This document shows, in pieces, positions 10,001 to 18,038 of a stretch of 64,000 nt of DNA. Every line of letters starts with the position of its first letter. The stretch's first letter is position 1. The position numbers and the translations under genes are program-made. This stretch comes from Spirosoma oryzae (lineage in GTDB: Bacteria; Bacteroidota; Bacteroidia; Cytophagales; Spirosomataceae): contig NZ_PVTE01000006.1 of assembly GCF_003002825.1 (NCBI RefSeq), positions 124,001 through 188,000 on the forward strand, read 5' to 3'. The notes beneath the pieces were generated by a model. It was not told the origin of the DNA and made no database searches. It saw only the letters and a program-made list of their open reading frames with translations.

Positions 10001-11099
10001 CACCGGCAATGTCGGGCTTGATCCGCCCGTCGTCCGTTGGTCCCCAACTGCTAAAGTCCCCCAGTACTACGTCGGCGGGTTGATTGTACCCGTCAGAGAG
10101 TATGCCCACCGCAGCGACGGACAGGATGTTTTTGGCACCCCCGTTGGTGGCAATCTGATCGTAGCCGTTCTGGTCTTTGCGGGGGGCAACCGAGCGCGTT
10201 GTGTCGTTGCCCAGGTAGTAGGGCTGACCCGGACCGGGGCCGTTGTCGCCGTGGCTGTTACCGGCCGATTTAACAATCAGGTAGTAGGGCGAATTGTAAG
10301 CGATCTGATCCCACGCCCGGCTTTGGCTGTCGTAGAGCCCAAACTTATAATCTTCTGTTCGGCTGATTGTCGTATCGCCCCACCATTCCCACTTGATAGC
10401 CGTCGTGCGACTGTCGTCGTATACCCAGCCCGCGTTGAAGCCGTACGAGTGATTTGATACCAGCAGGTTAGGCGCGGCCGTTGTCATCTCCGATACGTCG
10501 CTGCTGAAATCATACGCCCGCAGGTCCGTCGCATTAGCCATACCCTTCACCCGTGGATTGACGCCTGCCGCGACCATGATACCGGCCACGTGAGTCGAGT
10601 GAGAATTGAGCGAGGTTGAGTTGTCGATCTGGGTTACCCGGCTGGCCCCACTGCTGTTTCTAAATTCAACATGCGTGCTTCGTACCCGTCCACCGTCCCA
10701 GATACCGAGTTTACCGGTAAGCGTGCTACCCGACAGGGAAAGCCCCAGGCTACCGCCGTTATAGAACGAATTCGTACGGGTGGTAAGGCCGGCCTGCGTG
10801 GCACTGTAGGTCCGTTTGTAGAGCAATTCCCCCCGTTCGGTGATCCCGCTCAGAATGGTTACTGTACCGTCGGGGTGCTGCTGAGTGATGGGTTGGTTTC
10901 GCTGCCGCGCTACCGTTAAGGCCTGCTGGTAGTTCGCCTGCTCGACGGCGGATAACGTCTTTTGTAAGCCGATCTGCTGACGTTGCTGCTGGTCTGAATA
11001 CTGCGTTAGTGGCCTGGGCTGAGCCAGTAGCATAAAGGAAGACAGTGTCAGTCCGAACGTAAGTAAGCACTGGTAAAAGCGACGCGAAACGTGGTACAT
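7017..11099 (-). CDS. Secreted S8 (subtilisin-like) serine protease with GEVED, Ig-like and T9SS sorting domains
   Basis: 1360 residues from ATG 11099, chosen because it starts a clean signal peptide (MYHVSRRFYQCLLTF... cleaved near LLAQ); the frame extends 15 codons further. Catalytic triad: Asp135 in LGIWDGG, His167 in HSTHVAG, Ser389 in YSGTSMSSPNVAG, with oxyanion Asn281 in SAGNSHG. After the protease come a GEVED domain (FADWNQDGDFNDANE), a CARDB-like region, a galactose-binding-like stretch, an Ig-like domain (YQWYRNGTAISGA) and a C-terminal T9SS type A domain (LLVYPNPASRQVTIKL). Cargo secreted through the outer membrane and held at the cell surface, likely for protein degradation. Confidence 0.95.
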   Translation of the reverse strand: MYHVSRRFYQCLLTFGLTLSSFMLLAQPRPLTQYSDQQQRQQIGLQKTLSAVEQANYQQALTVARQRNQPITQQHPDGTVTILSGITERGELLYKRTYSATQAGLTTRTNSFYNGGSLGLSLSGSTLTGKLGIWDGGRVRSTHVEFRNSSGASRVTQIDNSTSLNSHSTHVAGIMVAAGVNPRVKGMANATDLRAYDFSSDVSEMTTAAPNLLVSNHSYGFNAGWVYDDSRTTAIKWEWWGDTTISRTEDYKFGLYDSQSRAWDQIAYNSPYYLIVKSAGNSHGDNGPGPGQPYYLGNDTTRSVAPRKDQNGYDQIATNGGAKNILSVAAVGILSDGYNQPADVVLGDFSSWGPTDDGRIKPDIAGVGVGVLSSSSETDSAYITYSGTSMSSPNVAGSLLLAQELYAQRNSGKFLRSSTLRGLALHTADEAGTNPGPDYQFGWGLLNMEKLGRVLLNTNNAHLMDERTLAQGGTYSLTVVASGRGPLTTSIAWTDPAGTAITANSSGGILNNRSPRLVNDLDIRVSNGTTTTLPWTLDPANPTTAAARGDNIRDNYEQVLVSNPVPGQAYTVTVSHKGTLTGNTTSTQDYALLISGIGGTAYCASAPSSSAGTRIDRVQFNTINQAGSTGCTTYTDNTQVSTVVQPGQTLPLSVTTGTCGASANVVVKAFADWNQDGDFNDANELLATSPVLNGSTSFSTPVTIPASATVGQYVRMRLVAVETSSPDAVSACGSYGAGETQDYVLQTVQVANNVGIVSLVSPADNFCSQYSNETTVAVRVRNYGSAAQQNVPVTVRIVNSTDGTEVTSLTSVIASLPAFTDQTVSLPLPATVSLTPGQTYQFQLSIALANDLIPDNNTLQVNRTATNSPNDGIFSATRCGTDGVLSLINRGGNIAYWYDAPTGGNLIAAGNQTSTTTLPASGTLYAGLNDFSSTIGPATKSVFGGGSYSGNFGPAPLISTTVPIQIESARLYIGSAGKLTFTVQKLDNTPVSSVTIDVTPTRNQSLTATTNGQLVDDPNDQGAVYPINLSIPAAGDYKIAIGYADGASIFRSNAGNFSFPYQIKTQSGTPIVSINGASFDNNGTIQTLTTAWYYFYGMRVRALSCPSAQRTPVTPTAGTAATASVTADGSTTICQGGAVVLRANTGTDYTYQWYRNGTAISGATASTLTAGTAGSYTVQVSNNCLPVRSSAITVSVRNAVTPVVTANGFVLTANVISNIQWLMNGVAITGANSATYVVTQTGRYAVRGSVNGCGEMTSEDVYLTILADEPLSSIGELLVYPNPASRQVTIKLTTDAALKTLPTARLVDLQGRTLRLATLQRSGTIYTSEVDVSALSAGTVIVIITDDQNRTLGVQRLTKQ

Positions 11100-11327
11100 A
11101 AAGTAAGAGTTAGCAGACCGACAAAGTGGGTATCGAATGTACACATACGATACGACAAAACGGATAGCGCCGTTGCGAATAGGTAGCGTTACCGGTTGAT
11201 TAACGATCTTTTAATAGCGTATGGTTAAACAGTAGGCCTAGTCTGCTGTCTACCAACAGGTACCGGGTACTGACTGGTTTGGCTGTGCCCGCCCGATCAC
11301 TGATTTCCTCTGTACAGTGTATACACT

Positions 11328-12779
11328 ATGGATACGAAACGGAAACAGGCGCAACTTCGCTACCTCTACAGCCGGGCCGCTTTTGGGGCTACCCCCGCTG
11401 AACTACACCGGGCTACGGAGAAACCCCTGCGCAAGACTATCCGGCAGCTTTTTCACGACAGCGCGTCCGTCGATGACCTTCTAATCGTCAAACCAGCCGA
11501 AAACCAGCCGAGGCAGGCGTTGCGGCAGCTTGTGCGCGACGGCCAACTTGACAAGGAAATGCTGAAAGAGCGCATCCGGTTGAATACACAGCAAATCCGC
11601 GATCTGAATCTACTGTGGCTCGACAGAATGGTGGCCGGGCCGGGGGCGTTGCGGGAGAAAATGGCGCTGTTCTGGCACGGGCACTTCGCCTGTCGACCGT
11701 CGGGGCAGAACGCGCTGTTTATGCAGCAGTACGTCAACACCATCCGGCGTAACGCACTGGGGAAATTCGGTGATCTGCTGATGAGCGTATCGAAGGAACC
11801 GGCGATGCTGCAATTCCTGAACAATCAGCAAAACAAGAAAAACGCGCCCAACGAAAACTTCGCCCGTGAGGTCATGGAGTTGTTCACGCTCGGGCGGGGT
11901 AATTATACCGAACACGACATCAAAGAAGCCGCCCGTGCCTTTACCGGCTGGCAATATACGCCGGACGGGAAATTCGTATTTCGGGAGCGGGTACACGATG
12001 CCGAGAATAAAACGATTTTCGGTAAAACGGGACCGTTCGTGGGCGAAGACGTGATTGCCATGCTGCTCGAAAATCGGCAAACGGCGCGCTTCGTCGTCGG
12101 GAAAGTGTACCGCTACTTTGTTGCCGATGGCTCAGTCGATGACAGGGAGACGAGTCGGCGGATCGAAGAACTGGCCGGGCAATTTTATAAAAGCGGCTAC
12201 GACATTACAGACCTGATGGAGACCATCTTTAACGCCGACTGGTTCTACGAACCCCGGAATGTAGGTGCACACATCAAGTCGCCGGTGGAACTACTGGCCG
12301 GTATGCGCCATACGCTGGGCATTACCTTCGATCAGCCACAACCGCAGATTTTCGTGCAGCGGACGCTGGGCCAAACGCTTTTCTACCCACCCAACGTAGC
12401 GGGTTGGCCGGGCGGTCGCAACTGGATCGATTCATCGAGTCTGCTGTTCCGTATGCAGTTACCGGCCTATGTGCTGAAAGCCGCCGATGTGCCCGTTCGG
12501 CCAAAAGAAGATGGAGACGTCAACACAGAATCACTGGCCCGCAAAGGCAACGCCAGTTTCCACACGACGGTCGACTGGGCAGCCTACGAACAAGCCTTCG
12601 CCAATACCGATGATCTAACGCTGACTAACGCCATTGCAGAAGTCCTGCTGCCGCTACCGCTGCGCCCGGATCAGCGTACGCTCATCGACAATCAGGCCGC
12701 ATCCGCGACGACCCGTTCCGAACGAATCCGCTCGCTAACGGCATCGATCATGAGCCTGCCGGAGTATCAGTTAAGTTAA
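11328..12779 (+). CDS. DUF1800 domain-containing protein
   Basis: 483 residues. DUF1800 proteins are of unknown biochemical function and nearly always sit next to a DUF1501 partner, as here. Family features: an N-terminal helix with YLYSRAAFGATPAEL, the FWHGHFA segment, NFAREVMELFTLGRGNYTE and GWPGGRNWIDSSSLLFRM. No signal peptide or membrane segment is evident at the chosen ATG. It is followed by a hairpin element and then the DUF1501 gene on the same strand, so co-transcription is likely. Confidence 0.93.
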   Translation: MDTKRKQAQLRYLYSRAAFGATPAELHRATEKPLRKTIRQLFHDSASVDDLLIVKPAENQPRQALRQLVRDGQLDKEMLKERIRLNTQQIRDLNLLWLDRMVAGPGALREKMALFWHGHFACRPSGQNALFMQQYVNTIRRNALGKFGDLLMSVSKEPAMLQFLNNQQNKKNAPNENFAREVMELFTLGRGNYTEHDIKEAARAFTGWQYTPDGKFVFRERVHDAENKTIFGKTGPFVGEDVIAMLLENRQTARFVVGKVYRYFVADGSVDDRETSRRIEELAGQFYKSGYDITDLMETIFNADWFYEPRNVGAHIKSPVELLAGMRHTLGITFDQPQPQIFVQRTLGQTLFYPPNVAGWPGGRNWIDSSSLLFRMQLPAYVLKAADVPVRPKEDGDVNTESLARKGNASFHTTVDWAAYEQAFANTDDLTLTNAIAEVLLPLPLRPDQRTLIDNQAASATTRSERIRSLTASIMSLPEYQLS

Positions 12780-12787
12780 AGGGTGTA

Positions 12788-12882
12788 CGGTTTTCAGTTT
12801 ACGGTGCAGTTCCCCACGCGGTCAACAGCCCGAACTGTCGCCTAACAACTGCCGCAGGTTGAAAACCGTAAACTGAAAACCG
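12788..12882. repeat. 18-bp perfect inverted repeat, CGGTTTAC-family element
   Basis: Left arm 12788-12805 (CGGTTTTCAGTTTACGGT) pairs exactly with right arm 12865-12882; an inner GCAGTT/AACTGC pair extends the fold. The element begins 9 nt after the DUF1800 stop and ends 12 nt before the DUF1501 start, thus filling the gap. It contains no gene. Confidence 0.8.
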
Positions 12883-12894
12883 CAAACCGAAACT

Positions 12895-14103
12895 ATGAAC
12901 CGCCGTGATTTCCTCTTCCAGTCGGCCCTGACAACGGCCGGGTCGCTGCTGATTCCGAACTTCCTGAAAGCGTATGAACTGTCGGCCATGGGGCAACCCG
13001 TAGCGCCGTCGGGCAAGATTCTGGTGATCGTACAACTGTCCGGTGGCAACGACGGGCTGAATACCGTCGTGCCGTATCGAAACGACATCTACTACCGGGA
13101 GCGACCGACCATTGCCATTCCCACGGATAAAGTAGTACCCCTGACCGACGAAATTGGCCTGCACCCGGCCATGCACCCGCTGCGGGCACTGTACGACGAC
13201 GGTCTACTGACGGTTATCAACAATGTCGGCTACCCCAACCCCGATCGATCGCACTTCCGGTCAATGGACATCTGGCAAACCGGCAGCGATGCAAATCAAT
13301 ACAAAACCAGTGGCTGGGTTGGGCGGTATCTGGATGCGGCCTGTACCGGAACGGCGCGACAGCCGTTTCGTACCATCGAAGTCGATGATACGCTGAGTCT
13401 GGCCATGAAAGGGGAGTCGCTCAACGGTATCGCGTTGCTCGATCCGAAAAAGCTGTACAAGCAGACCCGCAGCAAACTGGTGACGGGGCTGAGCCACGAG
13501 CATCCCGACGACAACCAATCGGTAGCCTACCTGTACAAAACGCTGGCTGAAACCGTATCCACCGCCGATTACGTGTTCGACAAGACAGCGCAAAAGCCGT
13601 CGTCGGCCGGTACGACCTATCCCAATCACGAATTGGGTAACCGGCTGCATACCGTTTCCCAGTTGATTCAGTCCGGCATGGGTACGAGCGTGTATTACGT
13701 GTCGATTAGCGGATTCGATACGCATATCAATCAACCGGGGCAACAGGCTCGCTTGCTGGGGCAATATGCCGAAGCCGTCAGCGCATTCATGACCGATTTG
13801 AAAGCTGCCGGACGACAGAACGACGTGCTGCTGATGACGTTCTCGGAGTTTGGTCGGCGCGTCAAACAAAACGCCAGCAACGGTACTGACCACGGTACGG
13901 CCAGTAATGTGTTTTTGCTTGGTGGGGGACTGCCTGGGCGTGGGGTGTTGAACGAAGCCCCAAACCTCAGCAACCTGACCGATGGTGACCTGAACTACAC
14001 CGTCGACTTTCGGCAGATTTATGCCACGCTGCTCCGCGATTACCTGGGTGCCGACGATATGGCTGTGCTGGGACGCTCATTCGAGCCGCTGAAGCTGGTT
14101 TGA
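12895..14103 (+). CDS. DUF1501 domain-containing protein
   Basis: 402 residues. The N-terminus MNRRDFLFQSALTTAGSLL has a twin-Arg-like start typical of this family, suggesting Tat export. DUF1501 proteins resemble the alkaline phosphatase/sulfatase superfamily; the visible markers are VQLSGGNDGLNTVVPY, the SHFRSMDIWQTG segment, SGFDTHINQPGQQ and TFSEFGRRVKQNASNGTDHG. It is the regular partner of the upstream DUF1800 protein. Function remains unknown in the family; a role in envelope processing is a guess. Confidence 0.93.
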   Translation: MNRRDFLFQSALTTAGSLLIPNFLKAYELSAMGQPVAPSGKILVIVQLSGGNDGLNTVVPYRNDIYYRERPTIAIPTDKVVPLTDEIGLHPAMHPLRALYDDGLLTVINNVGYPNPDRSHFRSMDIWQTGSDANQYKTSGWVGRYLDAACTGTARQPFRTIEVDDTLSLAMKGESLNGIALLDPKKLYKQTRSKLVTGLSHEHPDDNQSVAYLYKTLAETVSTADYVFDKTAQKPSSAGTTYPNHELGNRLHTVSQLIQSGMGTSVYYVSISGFDTHINQPGQQARLLGQYAEAVSAFMTDLKAAGRQNDVLLMTFSEFGRRVKQNASNGTDHGTASNVFLLGGGLPGRGVLNEAPNLSNLTDGDLNYTVDFRQIYATLLRDYLGADDMAVLGRSFEPLKLV

Positions 14104-14104
14104 T

Positions 14105-14290
14105 TGATAGAAGAAAGAGGAGAGACGAAAGAGAAAAGATGTGAGGTGGAAGATAGATGACGAAAGAGGAAGGATGTAAGCAGAAAAATGATAGGAGCGG
14201 AAGTCCGCTCATCATTAGTTCTTCTCTGCGGTTTTCCGCTTTTGTTTTCCGTCTTTTCTCTTTCTTCGTACATCTTTCCTCTTTTGTCCA
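14105..14290. repeat. Long imperfect hairpin, GAAAGAGG/CCTCTTTC word family
   Basis: The left half is purine-rich (GAAGAAAGAGGAGAGACGAA and related words) and the right half is its pyrimidine-rich counterpart (TTTCTCTTTCTTCGTACATC, TTTCCTCTTTTG), around a core with GGAGCGGAAGTCCGCTC. It starts right after the DUF1501 stop. The fold is imperfect but spans about 185 bp. No coding content. Confidence 0.7.
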
Positions 14291-14370
14291 TATATAAAAA
14301 ATCAGTGTAAGCGGCCCGGAAATCTGCCTGAATCTACGTTATTTCGCAGACGGTCAAGTCCGTATTCACG

Positions 14371-14853
14371 ATGGTAGGTATTATTATGGGTAGCCTCTCC
14401 GACCGAAAAGTCATGCAGGAGGCCGCCGACATTCTGACCACGCTTGGTGTAGCCTGGGAAATGGACATTGTATCGGCGCACCGGACGCCGGAAAAAATGG
14501 TCGATTATGCGAAGGCCGCCCGCGATCGGGGGCTCAAGGTAATTGTAGCGGGTGCGGGTGGTGCGGCTCACTTGCCCGGTATGGTTGCATCGCTGACAAC
14601 ACTTCCCGTGATCGGGGTACCGGTGAAGTCCAGTAATTCAATCGACGGCTGGGACTCGGTACTGTCGATTCTGCAAATGCCGGGGGGCGTTCCGGTGGCA
14701 ACGATGGCGCTCGACGGAGCGCGTAACGCGGGTATTCTGGCGGCACAGATCGTCGGAACATTCGACGAACGGGTTGCCCGGAATCTGGCTACGTTCAAAG
14801 ACGAACTCAAGGAGAAAGTCGCCGATATGAGCCGTCAACTCACCGAATCGTAA
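14371..14853 (+). CDS. purE: 5-(carboxyamino)imidazole ribonucleotide mutase
   Basis: 160 residues, class I PurE length. It converts N5-CAIR to CAIR in de novo purine synthesis. The motifs are GIIMGSLSDRKVM at the N-terminus, SAHRTPEKM, AGAGGAAHLPGM and the GVPV...GWDSVLSILQMPGGVPVATMA segment. PurK is not next to it; the following gene encodes a LysM protein 16 bp away and may be co-transcribed. purM lies 4 kb downstream but is separate. Confidence 0.97.
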   Translation: MVGIIMGSLSDRKVMQEAADILTTLGVAWEMDIVSAHRTPEKMVDYAKAARDRGLKVIVAGAGGAAHLPGMVASLTTLPVIGVPVKSSNSIDGWDSVLSILQMPGGVPVATMALDGARNAGILAAQIVGTFDERVARNLATFKDELKEKVADMSRQLTES

Positions 14854-14869
14854 CGCATTGTCAACGCCA

Positions 14870-15679
14870 ATGGAAACTGAAAACCGTTCAACCAATCCCC
14901 GTCAGCCGGGTAGTGCCAGTCTGCCTGCCATTACGTTGGTGGTGCTGATCGGTATGATTGCTGCCCTGCTGTATGTCGGCTTCGAATACATCTCCGACGA
15001 TACGCGGGGCTCCGATGAGCTGACCAACGTGGCTATCGATACGTTGTCGCAACAGCCACTGGCGCAGGAAGACCCTGATATGCTGATGGCCCCGGACGAT
15101 ACCTCGTCCCAGCCGGCTCCGGTCGATCTGTCGCAGGCCACCCCACCAGCCGATGCTGCCGAAGCTAACATACCCGCCGAACAGGTCGCTGAGGGAAATC
15201 GTGAAACGACTGATGGGAAACCCACTGCCAGTGAGCGAGTTGCTGAGACAGAACGGGCTGCGCCGGTGCGGACGGAAGAGTTGATGAAGAAGGCTGAGCC
15301 GAAAGAGCCCAAAAAGGAAGCACCCAAGGAGAAGCCTGTCGTTGTGGAGAAACCGGCGGTGAAGCCGGTCGGTGTCACGACGACCCACACGGTTGGGGCA
15401 GGCGAGACCTTCTACGGCGTTGCCAACCGCTATAACATGAAAGTAAGCACGCTCAAAGCGTTGAATCCTAACGTATCGGAAAGCGACGTGAAAGCGGGTG
15501 TCACGCGACTGAACGTGAAAACAATGACCGTACATACCGTCGGTCCCGGCGATGTGCTGCGTGTTGTCGCGCAGAAATATGGCGTCAGCAAGGAAGCCAT
15601 CATGCGGGCCAATCACAAAGACAAAGACATTGCTACCCGGGGTGAGAAACTGATTATCCCTTACCCGGACAAGCAGTAG
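14870..15679 (+). CDS. LysM-domain membrane-anchored protein
   Basis: 269 residues from ATG 14870 (a TTG four codons upstream is possible). One transmembrane segment (ITLVVLIGMIAALLYVGFEY) near residues 24-43 is followed by a long Pro/Glu/Lys-rich linker (to about residue 165) that can span the periplasm. Two LysM repeats end the protein: THTVGAGETFYGVANRY and VHTVGPGDVLRVVAQKYG. LysM binds peptidoglycan N-acetylglucosamine, so this probably tethers the inner membrane to the cell wall. It has no catalytic domain. Confidence 0.88.
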   Translation: METENRSTNPRQPGSASLPAITLVVLIGMIAALLYVGFEYISDDTRGSDELTNVAIDTLSQQPLAQEDPDMLMAPDDTSSQPAPVDLSQATPPADAAEANIPAEQVAEGNRETTDGKPTASERVAETERAAPVRTEELMKKAEPKEPKKEAPKEKPVVVEKPAVKPVGVTTTHTVGAGETFYGVANRYNMKVSTLKALNPNVSESDVKAGVTRLNVKTMTVHTVGPGDVLRVVAQKYGVSKEAIMRANHKDKDIATRGEKLIIPYPDKQ

Positions 15680-15684
15680 CTGCT

Positions 15685-16010
15685 CTTTTACCCCTAAATC
15701 CCCCTCAGGGGATTAGGGGCGTTAAGTTCCTAAACTGACGTCGGCACTAGCCAAATTTCCTTCGGTTGAAGTACCTCCAGCCCCGAAACGTCGGCCCGGG
15801 CTAGAGGGGGTTAAACTCCCCAATAAACCACTCCCCTTCAGGGGGGCGGGGGCAGGGCTGTTAAGTTCTTAAGTTGGCGCTGTCGTTAGCCAAATTACCT
15901 TCGGTCAGCCCTACCCCCCGCCCCCTGAAGGGGGTGAAATTCATTGGCGGAATGCTCCCCCTTTAGGGGGCTGGGGGGTAGATGAACTAGAACCTAACAG
16001 CCCTGCCTTT
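15685..16010. repeat. Composite repeat island of CCCCTAAATCC / CCCCTGAAGGGG words
   Basis: This 399-bp gap has no gene. It contains short palindromes such as CCCCTAAATCCCCCTCAGGG paired with GGGGATTAGGGG, CTCCCCTTCAGGGGGG, CCCCCTGAAGGGGG and CCCCCTTTAGGGGG. A 46-nt direct repeat starting GTTAAGTTC and ending CCTTCGGT occurs at 15721-15766 and again at 15860-15905, containing TAGCCAAATT. Similar C4TnAG4 intergenic repeats are known across Bacteroidota; the island ends in a terminator. Confidence 0.75.
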
Positions 16011-16043
16011 CAGAAAATTCAGGGGTGAGGTAACGTTAAAAAT

Positions 16044-16080
16044 AAAAGCGTGCGAACTAATCTCGGTTCGCACGCTTTTT
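16044..16080. terminator. Bidirectional terminator overlapping a stop codon
   Basis: Arms AAAGCGTGCGAAC and GTTCGCACGCTTT around an 8-nt loop, flanked by A-run and T-run. The first bases of the TTA (stop TAA) of the DUF481 gene on the minus strand lie in the T-run, so that gene terminates at its own stop codon. Confidence 0.85.
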
Positions 16081-16906
16081 ATTTACGCTCGTAGGTCAGA
16101 CCGATGGTAAAGCGCAAATCGTTGTTTTGACGCCCCGGTACGACCAGACTTTCGTAAGCATTAGCCAGCGTCGTACGCAGGCTGATTACCGTATTCAGCT
16201 TGACCTGTACACTCACAGTTGCGTTCCAGCGGAGGTTACTCTGGCCGATCGCTGGTTGAAGCAGCGCCGTATGCGTTAGTGTCCAGCGGTTATCGGCAAA
16301 ATTATATTCACCGAACAGACGGGTCGAATTGCGGAAGACGTTGATGTCATCGAGCTCGTAGAAGTCGGTGAATTCCTGCAAAACGACGTTCGTCACCGAC
16401 AGATACGCTCGTTTGCTTTCGACCAGCTTGTAGCCCGCACCGGCCGCAACCGTCCACCGTCGATTAATCTGCCGGAGGTTGCTGCGTTCAAAGGACCCGA
16501 AAGCCAGGTAGTACAGGCGTTGTTCGTGGCGATAGGTCGTCCGTAAATCGCTGAATAACTCGCGCTCCGCCAGCAAACCGTTTTGCTTGCCGTACACAAA
16601 CGAAGGGTTGGCCGACAGTTTGAAATAGTTGCTCAGCGTGTAATCGAGTGAACTGGCAAGCTGGAGCAGTTCCCGGTTTACGTTCCCGGCTGTAATCGTA
16701 CCATCGGCCGTAAACTTGTAGCGAAGCAGATGAAGCGGTTTGGGGACGATGACGACGGTATCCCGGCTGCTTGAATCGATTGTTTTCCGCACGGAGTCCG
16801 GCACGGCAGGTCGTAGCGGGTCGGGTTGCTCGACAACCTGCGCCCACAAGGCGTTCGTAGTCAACAAAAAACACAGCAGGAGGAGGCTGGAAAAGACATT
16901 CTTCAC
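16079..16906 (-). CDS. DUF481 family outer-membrane beta-barrel protein
   Basis: 275 residues from GTG 16906, which gives a compact signal peptide (VKNVFSSLLLLCFLLTTNAL, cleaved near WAQ). An ATG at 16954 would add 16 residues ahead of it and is the alternative start. The mature protein consists of amphipathic beta strands of the DUF481 (YdiY-like) type: LRYKFTADGTITAGN, LASSLDYTLSNYFKL, AFGSFERSNLRQINRRWTVA, ending with an aromatic-free LTYERK. Members are small outer-membrane porin-like proteins without a defined role. It stands alone on this strand. Confidence 0.8.
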   Translation of the reverse strand: MKNVFSSLLLLCFLLTTNALWAQVVEQPDPLRPAVPDSVRKTIDSSSRDTVVIVPKPLHLLRYKFTADGTITAGNVNRELLQLASSLDYTLSNYFKLSANPSFVYGKQNGLLAERELFSDLRTTYRHEQRLYYLAFGSFERSNLRQINRRWTVAAGAGYKLVESKRAYLSVTNVVLQEFTDFYELDDINVFRNSTRLFGEYNFADNRWTLTHTALLQPAIGQSNLRWNATVSVQVKLNTVISLRTTLANAYESLVVPGRQNNDLRFTIGLTYERK

Positions 16907-16969
16907 GAAAAGACACGTTGGTAAAGTCCGCAACGTAGGAAAAAAAGCCCACATTTATCCGGTAGGAAG

Positions 16970-17064
16970 TAACGGGTTTGCGGTTTACAGACTACGGTTG
17001 CCAGCGCGGGAAAACGACTCAGACTGGTGACGACAACTGAAAACCAAAAACCGTAAACCGAACT
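16970..17064. repeat. Imperfect CGGTTTAC-family hairpin element
   Basis: Left part TGCGGTTTACAGACTACGG and right part AAAACCAAAAACCGTAAACC are partly complementary (CGGTTTAC / GTAAACCG). It fills the space between two divergent genes and ends 1 nt before the ATG at 17066. Confidence 0.55.
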
Positions 17065-17065
17065 A

Positions 17066-18037
17066 ATGACTCGCTGGGGTATTCTGGGACCGGGCCGTAT
17101 TGCCCACAAGTTTGTACAAGATCTGCTGACGTTGCCCGATGCACAACTGTATGCCGTGGCTTCGTCGGATCAGGACCGGGCCAATGCCTTTGCGCAGCAG
17201 TACGGGGCAACGCATGCGCTGGGTAGTTACGACGACCTGCTGACGCTGCCCGACCTGAACGTTGTATACGTCGCGACTCCGCACGTACTGCATCACGAAA
17301 ACGCGCTGATGCTACTGAACAAGGGAGTCGCCGTGCTGGGTGAAAAACCGTTTGCCATGGACAGCGCGCAGGTTAATGAGATGATCGAACTGGCGCGGAC
17401 AAAGCAGGTTTTTCTGATGGAAGCACTCTGGAGCCGGTTCATGCCGGTGCTACAACGTGCCAAAGCCCTCGTCGACGACGGCGCGATCGGGACGGTTACC
17501 GGCGTTCGGGCCGACTTTGGGTTTGCCGCCACGTTCCAACCCGACGGTCGCCTGTACAATAAACAGTTGGGGGGCGGCTCGTTGCTCGACATCGGGATCT
17601 ATCCGCTGTTCTTCTCGTACCTGATGCTGGGCATGCCGGAGCAAATAACGGCCAGCGCGGTTTTCGGAGAAACGGGCGTCGATGAGCAGTGTGGTATGGT
17701 ACTGACCTACCCGAACGGTGAGCTGGCGGTGTTGGACAGTACGCTCCGGGCCAAAACGCCCTGTGAAGCCTACGTGCATGGGACTACCGGGAGTATTCAG
17801 ATTCACGCGCGCTGGCACGAAACCAAGGCACTCACGCTGCTTCGGGATGGTCACGAACCCGAAACAATCCGTGTTGACCGGGCGACCCACGGCTACGACT
17901 ATGAAGCGCAGCACGTTATGGATTGTCTGGCAAACGGGCTGACCGAAAGCCCCGTCTGGTCGCTTGCCGATAGCCAGAACCTGATGACATTGCTCGATAC
18001 CGTTCGCCAGAAGATCGGGTTGACTTACTCGATATAG
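17066..18037 (+). CDS. Gfo/Idh/MocA family NAD(P)-dependent oxidoreductase
   Basis: 323 residues. The N-terminal Rossmann fold begins WGILGPGRIAHKF, followed by the NVVYVATPHVLHHENA segment and the substrate-domain motif EKPFAM with a catalytic-Lys-like residue. The C-terminal domain has GGGSLLDIGIYPLFF, where the Asp and nearby His/Tyr would act in catalysis. Members oxidise or reduce sugars, cyclitols and diols (for example dihydrodiol dehydrogenases). The substrate cannot be told from sequence and neighbours. It converges with the XRE gene with a 1-nt gap. Confidence 0.9.
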   Translation: MTRWGILGPGRIAHKFVQDLLTLPDAQLYAVASSDQDRANAFAQQYGATHALGSYDDLLTLPDLNVVYVATPHVLHHENALMLLNKGVAVLGEKPFAMDSAQVNEMIELARTKQVFLMEALWSRFMPVLQRAKALVDDGAIGTVTGVRADFGFAATFQPDGRLYNKQLGGGSLLDIGIYPLFFSYLMLGMPEQITASAVFGETGVDEQCGMVLTYPNGELAVLDSTLRAKTPCEAYVHGTTGSIQIHARWHETKALTLLRDGHEPETIRVDRATHGYDYEAQHVMDCLANGLTESPVWSLADSQNLMTLLDTVRQKIGLTYSI

Positions 18038-18038
18038 G

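Noticed and set aside
14888-15616. 242-residue antisense frame opposite the LysM gene
   Set aside because: Sense frame has a membrane segment and two LysM repeats; the antisense one has no features.
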